64,000 nucleotides of DNA from Rotaria macrura (lineage: Eukaryota; Rotifera; Eurotatoria; Philodinida; Philodinidae). The stretch spans positions 124,001 through 188,000 of the forward strand of contig OENT01000003.1 in the NCBI GenBank assembly GCA_900239685.1, in the 5' to 3' direction. Shown here one piece after another: positions 1 through 13,300 of the stretch. Within the stretch, counting starts at the first letter, position 1. Every line of letters starts with the position of its first letter. A model generated the notes under the pieces. The model searched no databases. It saw only the letters and a program-made list of their open reading frames with translations, and was not told where the DNA came from. Position numbers and translations under genes: made by a program.

Positions 1-104
1 CGTTGTAATATAAGCAATAAGAAATTCACTGAAATCAACTGAGCCTATATGTATGTAGATATTGGTTAGTAGAGGTGTGAAATTTCATTTTATGAATATT
101 TTAC

Positions 105-345
105 CAGAATGATCAATATCAAATGCTCGAAAAATATAATCTGTGATTTGTTCCAATCTTGGATTATTTTTTAATTTTGTATAATAGGATTGAAATTGCC
201 GTTTATTCATTCGATCTGTACCATTAGTTTCTTTATGAAATTCATCATACCATTGACGAATTTCATTTTCTGTTTTACCACTTAATTCTTTTAATACTTG
301 TATATCCTTTGTTGTCAAGGAATTTGTGCCGTGCTTATTTCCCAT
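105..345 (-). CDS. Neuronal calcium sensor-family EF-hand protein, first coding exon (partial)
   Basis: This is the N-terminal exon of a recoverin/frequenin/visinin-type calcium sensor; the rest lies beyond the left edge. The protein starts MGNKHG, which fits the N-myristoylation pattern (Gly2, small residue at position 6), so the ATG at 345 is the likely start. The stretch EIRQWYDEFHKE matches the conserved helix of the degenerate first EF-hand in this family, and YIFRAFDIDHSG is the beginning of the second, calcium-binding loop. The exon ends at 105 with a minus-strand donor GTAAAA; the reading frame beyond it soon meets a stop, as expected for intron. Family members are about 190 residues, so roughly 80 are present. 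They act as membrane-attached calcium switches in neurons and secretory cells. Which subfamily this belongs to cannot be decided from one exon. Confidence 0.8.
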
Positions 346-623
346 ACTTTGGATTAGGTAACTTTCTTTTTCTTATTTTTTTTAATGTTTTTCTTTTGGG
401 AGTCTAGCTAATGTTTAGAATACACGCAAGTAATGCTGCCGTAACTATTTGCTGTTCTTTGCATAAAACAGCTACAAACAGAAACGGCAAAGAGAAAAAA
501 AGAGACACGCGAACGATAACTATTTAGACGTGTGAATGCGAATTTTCTCTTTCAGTTTCAAAACTGTATTTACTATATTATACATGTATTAGGGATTTAA
601 TTGATCAGATCTTGTTTTCTTTC

Positions 624-641
624 GTGTGTGTGTGTGTGTGT
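624..641. repeat. (GT)n microsatellite
   Basis: About nine uninterrupted GT units lie about 280 nt upstream of the calcium-sensor start codon. Confidence 0.9.
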
Positions 642-1510
642 ATGTCAACAATACTTCGATTGAGTTGTATTTGAATTCTTAATTGAATCGTCAAAAGTAG
701 AACGCATTGGGAAGAATTCAAACAATTGTTGACTATTAGAAAATTTTCATTCTCTCTTCATTTTTCTATTCTGACTCTATCTGCAGTCGAAAAAAGTAGA
801 CAGAATCTTTGTTTACGGTCATCATACAAGAAGAAAACGAAGAGAAAAGGTGTGTTGTCATTTCTCTTTTTTGTTTGAAATACTACACTTTCTTTTTTTT
901 TTCTTCACCAGCATAGACATATACATCAATCAATTACACAGCATGCTCAAACTGGATTTCGTTTTTGTTCCCATGTACACCACATAACTTTGTGTAGTAT
1001 TGTTTTCCTTTCATCAATGCCCACCTCGTATGCTTCGATTGTGTCCTCGAAAAAAGGTTTATTCTTTTCTTTTTTTTTACATGCAACGAAAATGCACGGA
1101 AAGAAAGGAAACGAAAATGCACTCTATATTCATACTTCCCGCTCGCATTTTGTATGTATGTGTGTGTGCTTTGCAAAGAAATCAACAGACATAAAAAAGG
1201 AGAGAACGACCGAAAAAAAAATGAAGAACGAGTCTTCAATAACTGTCGATTATATACACGGATGCTTGACGATGACGAATGATGAAAGAAATATGAATGA
1301 GTTGCGTCCATACAAAGAGAAGAGAAAAAAAACAGATGGATACTAGATTGATAGTGATTTAAGAAAAGATCCATCATTTAATTATTGCTTTAAAAGTATG
1401 AAAAAATACGTCTAGTTGTCGAGTCGGTGTATTAATACCAATGGAAATAGTGAAAAAAAATTTCAGAATCAAAATAGCAACAGGGATGTAATCATTTTCA
1501 GTCGTGTGCT

Positions 1511-1550
1511 ATTGTTGTTGTTGTTGTTATTATTATTATTATTATTATTG
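1511..1550. repeat. Compound (TTG)n(TTA)n microsatellite
   Basis: Trinucleotide repeat whose unit changes from TTG to TTA within one 40-nt array, followed by a T run. Confidence 0.9.
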
Positions 1551-2822
1551 TTTTTTTTGTCATGCCGCTATCCTAGCAAATCTTTGAAAAAAGAAACGAA
1601 AAAATCGAAAAGAAAGCAATACTGTGCGATGAAAAAAGAGAAAAGAGGTGGGAGAGAAAAAATGTCATTCCGGAACATGCGCAACGACGTTTCGAAAGTT
1701 CCGGGTTGGCTGCTTTGTATTTGTTCTGTGTGAGAACGAAAGTGCGTTGCTACCTCTCTATTAATGTTACTATTATATTTTTGATCAAAAGAAAAAGACG
1801 TCGAAAAATCGGAAATAAACATTATTGTTATCATTTTGTATCAGACACAAACGAAAAAAATATGACCAGGTAATTGAATTTTACATCAAAATACTCATTC
1901 AGCATATATCTATGAGAGTTAAATAGTACATCGATTTCTTAGAAAAAAATTAGAGATAATTCATTTGTTTTATCGTGTATATACTTTTGTGTCTAGTGTA
2001 TACAAAAGGCTATTGCCTTGAATGAATGAGTTTATTAAGTTGATGAATAAGTGCAAGAACTTGTGTACAAAAATAAAGTAGAAAAATATAGGTATTTTAT
2101 TTTTTTGAGCAAAACTAATCATTTTCCACAGCACACCATTTAACTATTAACATACTTGGTTTCATGTTCGGTTTAGTACATCTACCCATTTCATTATTAA
2201 ACTAATTGATGATATTATTTATTCTAGTTCTATTGAAAAACCTCATGAAAAACTTGGTTTATGTCATTAGATGTACATCATCACAATGACGATTGTGGTG
2301 TGACTCATACATGTATGTTTCCTTGCTTCTCACTCTACTCTTCTTGCTTCGTCACTTTCGTTCGCACACATACATACATACACACTTGGTTTCTTATCAC
2401 CTTCGTCATAAAAGTGACTTCGCAAGCGAACCTCTCTATCTTCTGAGATGGTAAACAGAAGAAGAAAAAAAATACTCTTTTTACACAGTAAATCAACTTT
2501 CGCCTTAAGTCTATCTTCTTATCTTCCGCGAACAGGTTAACTTTCTTCGTTTTTTTCTTGGTTACCTTCCGTCAAGGGCATATCTTCTCTTAACGCTTTT
2601 TTCCTCTCGTATTTTTTCATACTCTTTTCAAGTCGTGTCGCATTTCCATTCACTAGACGGGAACATAAGAATTGATGCGATACGCAATTCAAATGAAGCA
2701 AAACCAACAACGATCAAAAATCATAGCCTGTAAAATGGAAATTTTTTCTTGACTATGACTACTTTACGATTAATTCATTTCTTTTATTTCTTTGTTCATT
2801 GAAGAGTACAGTAGTCGTCTAC

Positions 2823-2861
2823 ATATAAATATATATGTATATATATATATATATATATATA
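2823..2861. repeat. (TA)n microsatellite
   Basis: Long alternating TA tract with a few interruptions; able to form a hairpin or cruciform. Confidence 0.9.
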
Positions 2862-3207
2862 GGTATGTGTACATATATAAAATTGAGCAGCCTTTTTGAA
2901 GGGCGTCGCTTGTTTCTTTCACCTATATTTTTGTTCTTTTCTTCCTATTTCAACGACAGGATATGGTAGTTGTATATTTGCATATATGAAGAATTGAAAA
3001 CCTATAACATATGAATGATATATTTTCGACAAGAGTCCATCTAGGTCAATGATCACATGATGATGGTGATTATGATTGAAACAAGAGATTGGTTGTTGTG
3101 ACCCAGTTTTTTTTATTATTAGACTGTGTATTGTAAATGAAAGAACAAAAAGAAAACTGTTGATACGATCATAGTCTTTGCATTAGCACTTCTTCACATG
3201 CACACAG

Positions 3208-3351
3208 CGTAAAGAAGAAATAGAGATTAACGTAAATGCGCGCAATCGATCGGCTGATGTTTGTCGTCCGTCTTATCAGCGTCATCGTTGCTCGCAAACA
3301 CCTGCTGATTATATTCACATATGCTCATCTTCTAATTGGGTCGACTAGTAG
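3208..3351 (+). pseudogene. Exon-like fragment ending in tandem TAG stops (possible gene relic)
   Basis: After a good 3' splice site (ACACAG ending at 3207) the frame stays open for about 46 codons with coding-like composition (segments such as NARNRSADVCRP and CSQTPADYIHIC) and then meets two consecutive TAG codons at 3349-3354. The same frame reopens at once and runs to a TAG near 3476, again with coding-like composition (SQSEIERLHLNVDNGS). This could be a terminal exon, a decayed exon, or a distant 5' exon of the ETS gene downstream. I recognise no family. It is less AT-rich than its surroundings. Confidence 0.3.
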
Positions 3352-3478
3352 TCACAATCTGAGATTGAAAGATTGCATCTTAATGTTGATAATGGATCTC
3401 TTAATGATGATTGTTCAGTATCGTTTGACGCGACAATGGTACCATCGATTGAACATGACAATAAGACGAAACTGTAGA

Positions 3479-5538
3479 AGGAGGAGAAGTTCAAGAGAGA
3501 CGAGACGAAAAATTTTTCCTTTTATGTTTTGTTCCGGTCACCTCCATTCATGCACTTCACATTGAGAAAATTGCACATACTATAGTGCTCGTTCTCATTT
3601 TGAGGTCACCGAGATAAAGACCGAAATATACGTTTATATATATATTTATATATATATATATATGTATGCTGAGTGCACTGGTGCGGATATCGTTGAACAC
3701 AATGAATTTTGTATGAACGAGAAAAGAAAGAAAAAACGAAAAATTTGTTTTATTTCATATGCTGTTTCGGACCTTCCTCTTCTCTGTCTGTCGTGTCTCG
3801 ACAGGTAGAAGGGATGGATGATGATGATGATGATGATGGAGGGGGGAAAGAGAACAGAACACAAGGCCAGTGTGTTCATGTTCAAAAAGCGACTTGAAAT
3901 TATTCCTTTTCTTTTCTCATCGCAGACTGACCGCGAGGCGGCAAGAGCATGAAAACAGAACAATATATGAGAGTGAAAGAGCAAAACAGAGAGAGAGAGA
4001 GACAGAAAACGGGATATGTCCTTTACTGTGAGAGAGCAGTGCTCTTGAACTTCCAAGGTAGACGACATCAACGTAGACAGTAAAATCAAAAATAATGGAT
4101 CTCTTTTCTCTCTCTCTCTCTCTCTCTCTCGTTCTACTTGACCCACAATAAACTTTCGAAGGAAGGAGGTCATTTTTGAGTGTTCGCTCTTTCTTTTAAA
4201 CAACAGAAAAAGAATGCTGTAAGTATAATCAAGACCAAATACTAAGATCCCTATCTTACTCTATCAATCATCATGTCTGTCTGCCTACTGGCACTTCCCT
4301 GAACTTGCCTTTTCTCATGCTCATTCTCGCATTGTTATTCTTCATTCTAATCAAATGAAGGCTGTCCAATAAATGGGTCTTCTTTAGACCAGTCATCCAT
4401 CTTAGATATAACATAACGAATCTACCGGTTAACAAGAAAACACATTGAATTTGAATTCATTCTTCTTCCTATGATTGAAGTAAATAAAACTATCCTACTA
4501 ATATATGAACTGTTCGCATCATAATGGTCTTCGACAACTCTTTTCTTCTATCAAGTATTCTTGTACATTACCAATCTGACAGTTTGTTTTATCTCTCTAT
4601 CTCTCTTCGAGGTAAAATAATGCGCGGAAGTTTATATACTTATGAATCTAGTCGAACAGTGTAGGTAAGAAGGTACATTACTTCTCGCGTATGATACGCC
4701 ACATACTAAGGACTGAATATGTAAATATGGATGTTTTATTTTAATAGAACAAGCTGATAGAATAAAAATGATAAAAAAATATAGAAGTATATGTCTTTGT
4801 TGTTAAATACATAATGTCGACGTCATTAAGGTTCTTTTTTTTTGTATTTTTCGCCTTGATCGAATCTTTCCTATTGTGTCTATAAATAAGCATCCCTATT
4901 ATGATGATAGTCCTATTTTTTTCTTTCCGTATGTATACTATGCAATCGTGATGTATCACTGATTGCATCCACTCTTTTCCTTCACCTAGTTATTCATTCG
5001 TTTCTGTCTTTTTCTTTCTCTCTCACTCTCTCTCTCACACACACTCTCTCTCTCCATCTCTCGCGTATCTTGATCATATTTCGTTTTTTTTATTCGTTGC
5101 ACAGGAAGGAAACTTTGATATGTGTATAACTAGTCTTCGGAAGTAATATACTAATAGGCAAATTTCTCATGCCATTCTTTTCGAATTATTTTCTCCTTTT
5201 TTTTTGTCTTCATAGTATAACTAATAGGTAAAAGAAAAGCAAGAATAGAGCGCAAGCACGCGAAAGAGAAAAACGTGGCGTTTGTTATCGAGGGTGTGAT
5301 GACCATATTATCAGGTGCACAACCATCGTCGTTGCCTGCTGCTGTCTTTCGTGCTTCCTTGTGTATATATACAGAAAAGGAAGGATAAGATGATGCGTGT
5401 TGCACTGCGCATTACTGCTCCTTTCTGTTTTTCTTCTTTTTCTCTTAGGTCTTCTCTTCTTTTTTTTTCGTTAGATATAAATGTGTGCACAAGAACAAAC
5501 CAGAGTCCATTTGTTTATTCGTTTCCTTCTTATTTTAG
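3479..5538. other. Gene-poor upstream region of the ETS gene
   Basis: No supportable exon. It holds TA, GAT, CT and CA simple repeats at about 3633-3663, 3815-3839, 4106-4130 and 5018-5062. A 3' splice site (TATTTTAG ending at 5538) one base before the ETS start codon implies an upstream untranslated exon or a trans-spliced leader. Confidence 0.5.
4106..4130. repeat. (CT)n microsatellite
   Basis: About twelve CT units; a GA tract lies about 110 nt upstream (3990-4001), so the two could pair in a transcript. Confidence 0.85.
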
Positions 5539-5539
5539 C

Positions 5540-8532
5540 ATGGTAGCACATACCGGGAATTCAACGATGACCACGACAACTAGTAATACTCTACCGACAA
5601 CTAACTACTTATCGTCTTCAGTTAAAATGAATCTACCACAAAGTTTACGTAAGTAATTTCGAAAAGAATAAAAGATATAACGAAAACAATCCAACTAAGA
5701 AGTCTAGCTCTATTGTTGCTTTATTTAAATTTAGTTCATCCAATTGATTTTTGGACAAAACATGATGTACAAAAATGGATTGAATATTGTATCGATGAAT
5801 ATTCATTAGGGGATGTTAATTTAAATGATTTTGAAATGAATGGTTAGTAGTAAAAGATTTTTTTTTGACATAAAAAACAACACCATAATAATAATAATAA
5901 TAATAATAAATTAAAATTTCTACTTTTTATCTTTAAAGGTAAAGCATTGTTATTATTAAATGAAGATAGTTTCAAACAACGTTCTCCACGTTCTGGTGAT
6001 ATCTTACATAAAGCTCTTCAGCAGCATAAAGCCACACTTAAATCATGGCAATGTCCAGGTAAATTGCTAGAGGCAAATTTATTGGAATTTAATTTTAAAA
6101 ATGAATCTATTTCTTTTAGCGTTTCCATATCAATTATGGAACAATTTTGGATTTCCTCATGCTCCATCATCAACACGTCGTTTAAATATTCCTTCTCCAA
6201 TACATCCATCCTTACCTATACCCTCATTTCATCCAACTACTGCCGGTGTTATTCCACACTCAGCTGCTGCTGTTGCTGCTGCTGCTGCTTGTATGCATCC
6301 GGCGTTTAATTATATGTTTAGTCGTCCCGAAGCAATGCCGAAACCACCTTTAATTAATCATCAAGCAAGTTACTTTAATGTCAGTCATCAACAATCACCG
6401 CGACATCGAGAAGTATCAGCTTCATCATCATCTTCCACATCATCTTATTGTCCTGACGTAACATCAGGTTTGTAAAACAAAAATAAATATATTTTTTTGT
6501 CTAAAAATTAAACTTCACATATTTACGTTGCAGTTAAAATTTCTCAGAAATCAAACGAAAAATCTAATGTGACTCACCCGGTGCATGAAACAATTGGTAT
6601 AAAACGTGAAGCATTATCGCCTAGCGCTCAACAATTAAATCGTCAACCAACACCAAATACGTCCCCCATAACAACAAGAACTACTAGTCCACGTATAAAA
6701 CAAGAGACAATGGACGATGAAGATATTGATGTTGAGCAACATGAAACAGTTCCAACACCACCCATTACATCAAGTTCACCATCATCATCTCCTCAATCAG
6801 CATCATCGGTTTTATCGAAATTACACGTTTTAAATCATGAAGCAATACCATTTAAGATTCATTCACAACCAACAACAAGAATGAAGCATCAACCGAATGA
6901 TGTAACTAATACAGGTCAGAACAATGATGAAGTAGATGGACATGGTCTTGCCAATGACAATACACGACAGATCCGTTACTATCATGATCGTATTGATTTT
7001 CGTGGTGATATCCTAATGAAACCGCCAGCAGCAAAAAGTAGATAGGCATCATTTCCTGTATAATGTATTTAATACTTACTTGTTTGTTTGTTCTTTAGAT
7101 TGTCGCATTCTATGGGAATTTTTATATATTTTACTTGAAGATCCTCATTATGAATCAATCATTCATTGGGAAAATCGTGAAAAAATGATTTTTCGAATAA
7201 TACAAGCCGATAAACTTGCTGCACTCTGGGGTATGCATGTCTCATAATTAGGCCTGTGACTAGTTTTAAAAAAATCTCAGAAGTCTCGGAAGCACTAATA
7301 GTGTTCATCTGGAATGTTGGAAAGAACAAAATCAAAGGTGACCTAATTACCTGTTTTCATCATAGAATTTTCGTTCATCTGTCTCAGAATCTTCTGGGCG
7401 TTGCGATTGTATTCTCGACTTGTATTCTTATGTCACAGTCTGACGGAGAAAAGCAAACGATTCTTTAAAATTACTTTGTTCTCAGTATTGTGCATGAATT
7501 CAAAGAAAAAAGACAACAATCCAACTAAAGATCGAACATTTAGAATGACGGAAAGTTCAATTTTTGAATTGAAAAACTTGACTTATCCTCATTCAACATA
7601 AAGTCATTATTTAACTCAACAAAACAGTACATCTTCTTCTTGTTTGCGTAGGTCTTCAAAAAAATCGCTTATCAATGACGTATGAAAAATTATCACGTGG
7701 CATGCGATATTATTATTCAAATAATATCATATCAAAAGAACAATCCAAGAGATTACTTTATCGTTTTATGCGTTCACCAGATGAAATTCGCAAAAGTATG
7801 AAGCGAACTGGTGGTACAACAAGTATGGTTTATTCAAACTTAAATAAGAAGCCTACACTTTCATATCAATCAATGGCTAGTCCAGATGTTCAAGAAGCAA
7901 ACATCAAATTTAATCCAGGTAAACTAATCTGTCGTAAGAATATTTTATCTCTTGTACACATGCAGATATTTATATTTGTTTTTATTATATTAGATCATGA
8001 TGATAATTCATCATCATCGGCGCATATAACAAATCAATCATCAACACCTATACATCATCAACTTCTACAATTGTTTTCAATTTATTCACCATCGACTACA
8101 TCGATGATATCGAATTTGAATCAAAATCCAGCTCTGTTATTTGCTGCGCGAAATGTTACCAATAGCAATTCACCATCGTCATGTAACATTCCAACATATG
8201 ATACAAAGTCATTGTCATTGTCAGCAACTATCGAAAAAAGTGACCGATCGAATTCGTCATCACCGAATTCAATGGATAGTAGTCGTGATCGTACGAGTGA
8301 CAGTGAAAAACATCATTGTAGTCCGTCTCAATCATTATCATCATCTACATCAACATCATCGAATTCAACATCAACTAAACGTAAGCAAGCTGTTCCATTG
8401 TCATTAACAGCACGTCTGTCTCATCAACATCATCACGTGGATCAACCACTGAATTTAGCTGCTAATAAAGAAGAAAACATAATAGGAGATTGTAAGAAAC
8501 AAAAATTTATTTCGCCTCCGTCCATTGCATGA
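5540..8532 (+). CDS. ETV6: ETS-family transcription factor with Pointed (PNT/SAM) domain, ETV6/Yan-like
   Basis: Eight coding exons: 5540-5648, 5735-5842, 5939-6058, 6120-6467, 6534-7037, 7099-7230, 7652-7918, 7994-8532. All introns are phase 1 and the spliced product is 708 aa. Residues about 37-112 form a Pointed domain ([15 protein letters not shown], then RSPRSGDIL). Residues about 397-480 form the ETS DNA-binding domain, with [15 protein letters not shown], the recognition helix [14 protein letters not shown], and [13 protein letters not shown]. The order PNT, long Ser/Pro-rich linker, ETS, and the wording of both domains resemble ETV6/TEL and Drosophila Yan (anterior open), repressors acting downstream of receptor tyrosine kinase/MAPK signalling. 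The linker has two SUMO consensus sites, IKRE (Lys252) and IKQE (Lys284), and an Ala run (AAAVAAAAA). The tail contains QPLNLAA, which is CtBP-motif-like. The intron in the ETS domain (7231-7651) is longer than the others. Confidence 0.93.
5884..5909. repeat. (ATA)n repeat inside an intron of the ETS gene
   Basis: Trinucleotide tract in the intron that splits the Pointed domain, just upstream of the acceptor at 5938. Confidence 0.85.
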
Positions 8533-9746
8533 TCGAACAGTTTCTTTCTATTTTTCTTCCTATTTCTTGGAACAGTCGAATCTTTGCCATTCTATACACA
8601 TTTTTAACATCATCTTTTTTTTCTGTTTTGTTTTGTACAAAACCTATTGTTAGACCAGTAGCTGTAGATCAGTGCGTGTGCATTCATTATTCCATATTGT
8701 TTGTTTGTTTGTTTGTTTGTATTCCACCATATCATATGCACTATGTGATAAGAAACACTGTCTAAAAAAAACAACAGAAAAATCAAAATTCTTTTGTACA
8801 TTCCTTGTGTGCTTGATTTATCTCTTGTGTTTTCTTTTTTTTTTGTTTGTTTTCTGGGTATTACTTGAGATGAAATTTCTTTTCCTCTCTTTTCCTTGTC
8901 CTTCTTTTGATCGTTGTGTTTTTGTTTATGTATCTATGTCCACATGACGAATGGGCACACCCACCTGAAAATACAAGCAAGAGAAGTGCATATTGTAGTT
9001 CATATTCGTCTATTTGTTTTTTGCTTATACCATTTTCCTTTCTTTTTTTCTTCTAATCAGGTTGTTATCGTTGCCTTTTTTTTTCTTTTTTTCTCTATGC
9101 ATATCGCAAACATAATGAAGTCTTCCCGAGTTTTTTGATCAAGGTCTTTTTTTTCTTTGTTTTTTCTATTTGAACATATTCATTACTATGCTATGATGTT
9201 ATTCACTTGATGATAATCAAAAGGATATACTTGTAATTTCTTTATTAAAATTAAAAGAACTACGAAAGATTACTTTATTGAATTTATTGATCGAAATGAA
9301 CATTGAGAAAAAGTTATGACATTATAGAATTCTAGATAGGAAATGTAATTTTGTCGAAGACGAAAAATGAGAAATACGAGAGAGACATGATTAAGAGGAT
9401 ATGTTTATTTATTATAGACATAGTTGCTTTCGAACTTGTCAACGATCTTGTTTGATTTCCGTTTGTTTGTTTCTATCTAGTCAATCTTGCAGCGAACATA
9501 TGAGTAAGATTAAAAGCATGGTTTTATTTTGGAGCATTAAAAATAATTTTTAACTCGTGATTTGACTTTTTCAACTGTCATTTCCTTTTTACCCATTTTC
9601 TATAGACTTATTATGTTATTGTTACGGTTGAATGTTTTTTATTTACATTTGTGAATAATCATTAGTAAATTGTAATGTTTATTTTGTGAAAGGCAGATGT
9701 GAAACAATTTATAATTAGAATCATTACTTGTGAATATTTTTAAATA
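8533..9746. other. 3' flank of the ETS gene and upstream region of the LURP-one gene
   Basis: T-rich sequence with short frames of Phe/Leu/Cys composition that do not look coding. TTGT repeats occur near 8698-8719. AATAAA-like signals are diffuse and I could not choose a polyadenylation site. Confidence 0.5.
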
Positions 9747-10301
9747 ATGATAGCATTGGAATCTAAAGTTAAACGTTATCTTATTGAGGAGAAACATTTA
9801 GCATTAGATAGTCGATTTATCATCACAGATGATTCAGGAGTTGTACATTATAAAGGTAATTCGACATTCTTTACCATAGGGGATAAAGTTATGCTTACTA
9901 ATGAACATGACAATGAATCAATAAGAATTCGTCAAGAAAATCTTCATTTACATTTAACGTATAAATTATCTTCTGTTCGTTTTGGTGATTCTGAACGTGA
10001 AATAGCATCAATAAAAAGGTCTGGTCCATTGTGGCAGCACAGATTAGAAATTAATTCCGTTGATGGTGAATATACACTACAAAAACACGGTGGCCCATCC
10101 TCGAATCAATTTACGTTAACAAAAGATGATACTATTGTGGCCACAATCAGTAAAGATGCATCTCCTACAAAAAGCTTGTTTTTCGTAGATATTGTCGATA
10201 GTAGAGAAGAAAATCATTCTTTGATATTAGCTACAGTGATTGTTCATGCTTGTACACAACGTTTACCAGGTCATCCGATTTTAGTACCTCATTTGAATTG
10301 A
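9747..10301 (+). CDS. LURP-one-related (LOR/tubby C-terminal-like fold) protein
   Basis: An intronless 184-aa ORF from an ATG in TAAATAATG context. The sequence shows the short beta-strand pattern of LURP-one-related proteins: an N-terminal segment (RYLIEEKHLALDSRFIITDD), a G-D motif before a strand (FTIGDKVML), then repeated hydrophobic strands (HRLEINSVDGEYTL, FTLTKDDTIVATISKD) and a C-terminal helix-like end. Length is close to the usual 150-200 residues. The fold is shared with tubby C-terminal domains and phospholipid scramblases; the function of the animal members is largely unknown. No signal peptide or transmembrane segment is seen. A polyadenylation signal follows at 10455. The assignment rests on overall pattern rather than one diagnostic motif. 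Confidence 0.65.
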   Translation: MIALESKVKRYLIEEKHLALDSRFIITDDSGVVHYKGNSTFFTIGDKVMLTNEHDNESIRIRQENLHLHLTYKLSSVRFGDSEREIASIKRSGPLWQHRLEINSVDGEYTLQKHGGPSSNQFTLTKDDTIVATISKDASPTKSLFFVDIVDSREENHSLILATVIVHACTQRLPGHPILVPHLN

Positions 10302-13300
10302 AATCAAGTATGAACAACAGAACGTTCTATTTTCTATTTGATTGTAGTTGTTCAATCATTATCTACATTTTATTTTTGTATGATCTGATATCCAAAGATT
10401 AGAAAATACTATTGAGAGATAGCATCGATTATAACTTACAATACCTATTTATTCAATAAAAGAAAAAACGACAAAATGATGTGAATCAGATACTTGTAAT
10501 GCTTCCTAAAAAGCAAAAGACTTACATTTCAATGCTATTGATGTTATTATGATCATTGCTTGTAAACAAAAAAAACATACGTTCTATAATGTTTTTTCAT
10601 CGTTATTGTATTCATTATGTAGTTTTGTTTTTCTTTTAGAAAAGAAAATAATCGAAATAAAAAGTAGATTTCAATGTTCGAACGGCACTCGTTGTTTTTC
10701 ATAGGTATATGAAACGAAAAATTCCAATCATATCATAATTGCATTAGAAATCATTCGAAAGAGATTCGATAAACAACGATTTCGAATAAGAAAATTATGG
10801 AAGAAAATATTCATTTTCTTAAAAGATTTTTATTTCAATGAAAATTAACTGAAATATTTACCTTAAAAAAAATTATAAAAAAAAAATAATTATTTACTAA
10901 TAACATGAGTTCTATATATAAAATTGATCAACAATATCTTATGATTTTTGAATCTTAATAGAATTTAGACTATCTGTAGAAAATGTAGAATTTCTTTCAA
11001 GTTATTTATAATATGAGCTTCGACCACTTAGGATACTATCTTTTAAATGGCAGATTATTCTCATTGACATTATCTCTTTTAATAATAATGATGTAAACAG
11101 AAGAAACGTAATCATAAAAAAAAGCCTCGAAATCAATCTAGAATTATTATTTACTCATCAGCGCTATTAGTTTTTCATCAAATCTATGAAAGAAGCGATC
11201 TAGTTAGATACTATTTATTACTTTCTAAAATTGTTTTACTTCATTGTTCATTGAAATTTCTTAAAACATGACTACGCGTGTCTTTTTCTTTTTCATTCAA
11301 AGCAACAGTGTTCGTGATAGTCGATATTGCAACAGAGAAATCTGTCTTGGTTTCTATACGAACAACTTTGTGGTGAAATCCAAAACTTGTAGAACATTCT
11401 TAATTTTCTAATAGGGGATTTGATATATTTATTTTATTTTGACTATCGACTCATCTATTTAAAAACAAACAGTTCATTTTTCTTTGATAAATGTAATAGT
11501 TGTCAGCATCCTTCTATAAATGTGTTGTGCTCATGATTAGTAATCATAAACTTAACGTCAATGACATAGAACACAATAAAATCATAGCAAAAGAATCAAA
11601 CATTTACATAGGGTACAGTTGATATATGAATTTCCCATGTAATTGTAATGCGCTTTCTCTTTAAGCGAAGCATAATTACTCTAGGCAACGCCAGGCAAAT
11701 AAAACTAAGTTATGTATTCCTGTCAGACAAATACTATTATATGCAAGAAAATATCTGAACGGATAAAAACAAAAGCAGGATATGGCTCAAAATGTCGATC
11801 GATATATTGAGCTTGTATTTGGATGAAAGAAAAGACGATCTTATTCGATGAATTGAATCTATGTCGCGATGTGGTAATTTTACTCAGTACATAGCAAAAT
11901 ACGAACGTGAATTTGGTTCAAACGAAGTCTTTAATGAAATTCGATACTGAAAAAAAAAACGAACGTATTGGATGCATAATATTTGTCTATAAGAATCGAT
12001 TGTTAATATGATGTTTATGTCGAGTCTTGATCAACCGTTCAGTTATTGATATTACTTCTGTATGAGTAAGCATCGTTGCACGAAATGATTTATTAAAAAA
12101 CATGCCGAGCGATGACAATCTTGATTGATTCATTTGCTCTTGGTCAATGACGATGATTACGATGATGATAATCAATTTTTCACAAATCTCTGATTTGCTG
12201 TGCTAATATTGTAATAGATACAGCGAATGACATTGATAGTGTCCTTGAACCATTATTTACATAGTATGTGATTTCCACCTGTTTTCTCTCAGCATTAAAA
12301 GTCTTCTAAATATTAGCAGACAAAAAAGCCATCAGCAAAAGAAAATTAAAACAAATTCATCAGCTCTTATGAGCAATTGCACACCGATTACAACATTATG
12401 ACCGGTAGCAACGAATGCTAAACGAGTTTAATGCTATACATACGCAAATGCTTGCTGAACATACACATTACATATGATATATTTGTTCGCATATTCTTCT
12501 AGAACTAATGTTGTTGTTATTTGCTATCGGTTCTATTGTCTATGTTCTTCTCTTTCTTGCATCATCATTTTGTTCTTTAATATATATACCGTTTGCCCTA
12601 TGAATATTGATCATTTCAGTATGTTTGCCATCTATGCATGTCTATTATACTCGGATGATGATCGATTTTTTTTCTCTTCAGCAGATCACGTTCACAACTA
12701 CCGTATTAGTTCATATCAGAATATTCTCGACATGTTGTGATTGGTATACCACACGCGTGTTCTATCCTAAGACATCATATTAGTTGGTGGAGGCAAGTGA
12801 GATAAGTTCAGATAGCATCTTTCTTTTCCCATCTCTCTTTCTTCCCCTCTCTCTTTGTCTTTTTCTCAAGAGATATTGTAGAATGATGATCAGACACACA
12901 CACACGTCGACGAACGATTATTCTCCTTTGTATTTCTCTCTCATAGTTTTTTTGTCGAATCATTCGCCTATCATTATAACGAACGGACAGTTCCTGCACA
13001 ATGCATATTATATATATATATATAATACTTGCATAATCGTTCTTTGACTAGCTGTATATTTGGACCATCCATCAGCAGGACTTCGTCAGAAAAAAAAAGG
13101 AAAAGAAAAGGAGAAAACAGGATATTTAAGAAAATTCGAACAAGTCGCTTTTCTCAGTAAGTTGCAACAAGTATATGTCGTTCGATTTTGTATCGATGTC
13201 TCTGAAGAGAATACAGGATAGACATTGTCGACGACTGACAGACGATATTCGACCATGAAGATCGTATGAGAAAGATATTCTTTGATAAGTATAGGTACCA

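Larger units (their letters stand above)
346..3207. other. Gene-poor region with microsatellites
   Basis: This contains the presumed 5' flank of the calcium-sensor gene and no exon I can support. Open frames here are poly-Lys/Phe/Ser translations of A- or T-rich sequence without splice signals or family resemblance. Simple repeats are present: GT at about 624-641, TTG then TTA at 1511-1550, and TA at 2823-2861. Confidence 0.55.

Noticed and set aside
934-1377. 147-codon minus-strand frame and overlapping plus-strand frames
   Set aside because: Translations are Phe/Ser/Lys-rich from biased DNA, overlap each other on both strands, and lack splice signals or family resemblance.
3646-4203. 185-codon minus-strand frame
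   Set aside because: It translates CT/GA, GAT and TA repeats (poly Arg-Glu, poly Ile); low-complexity artefact.
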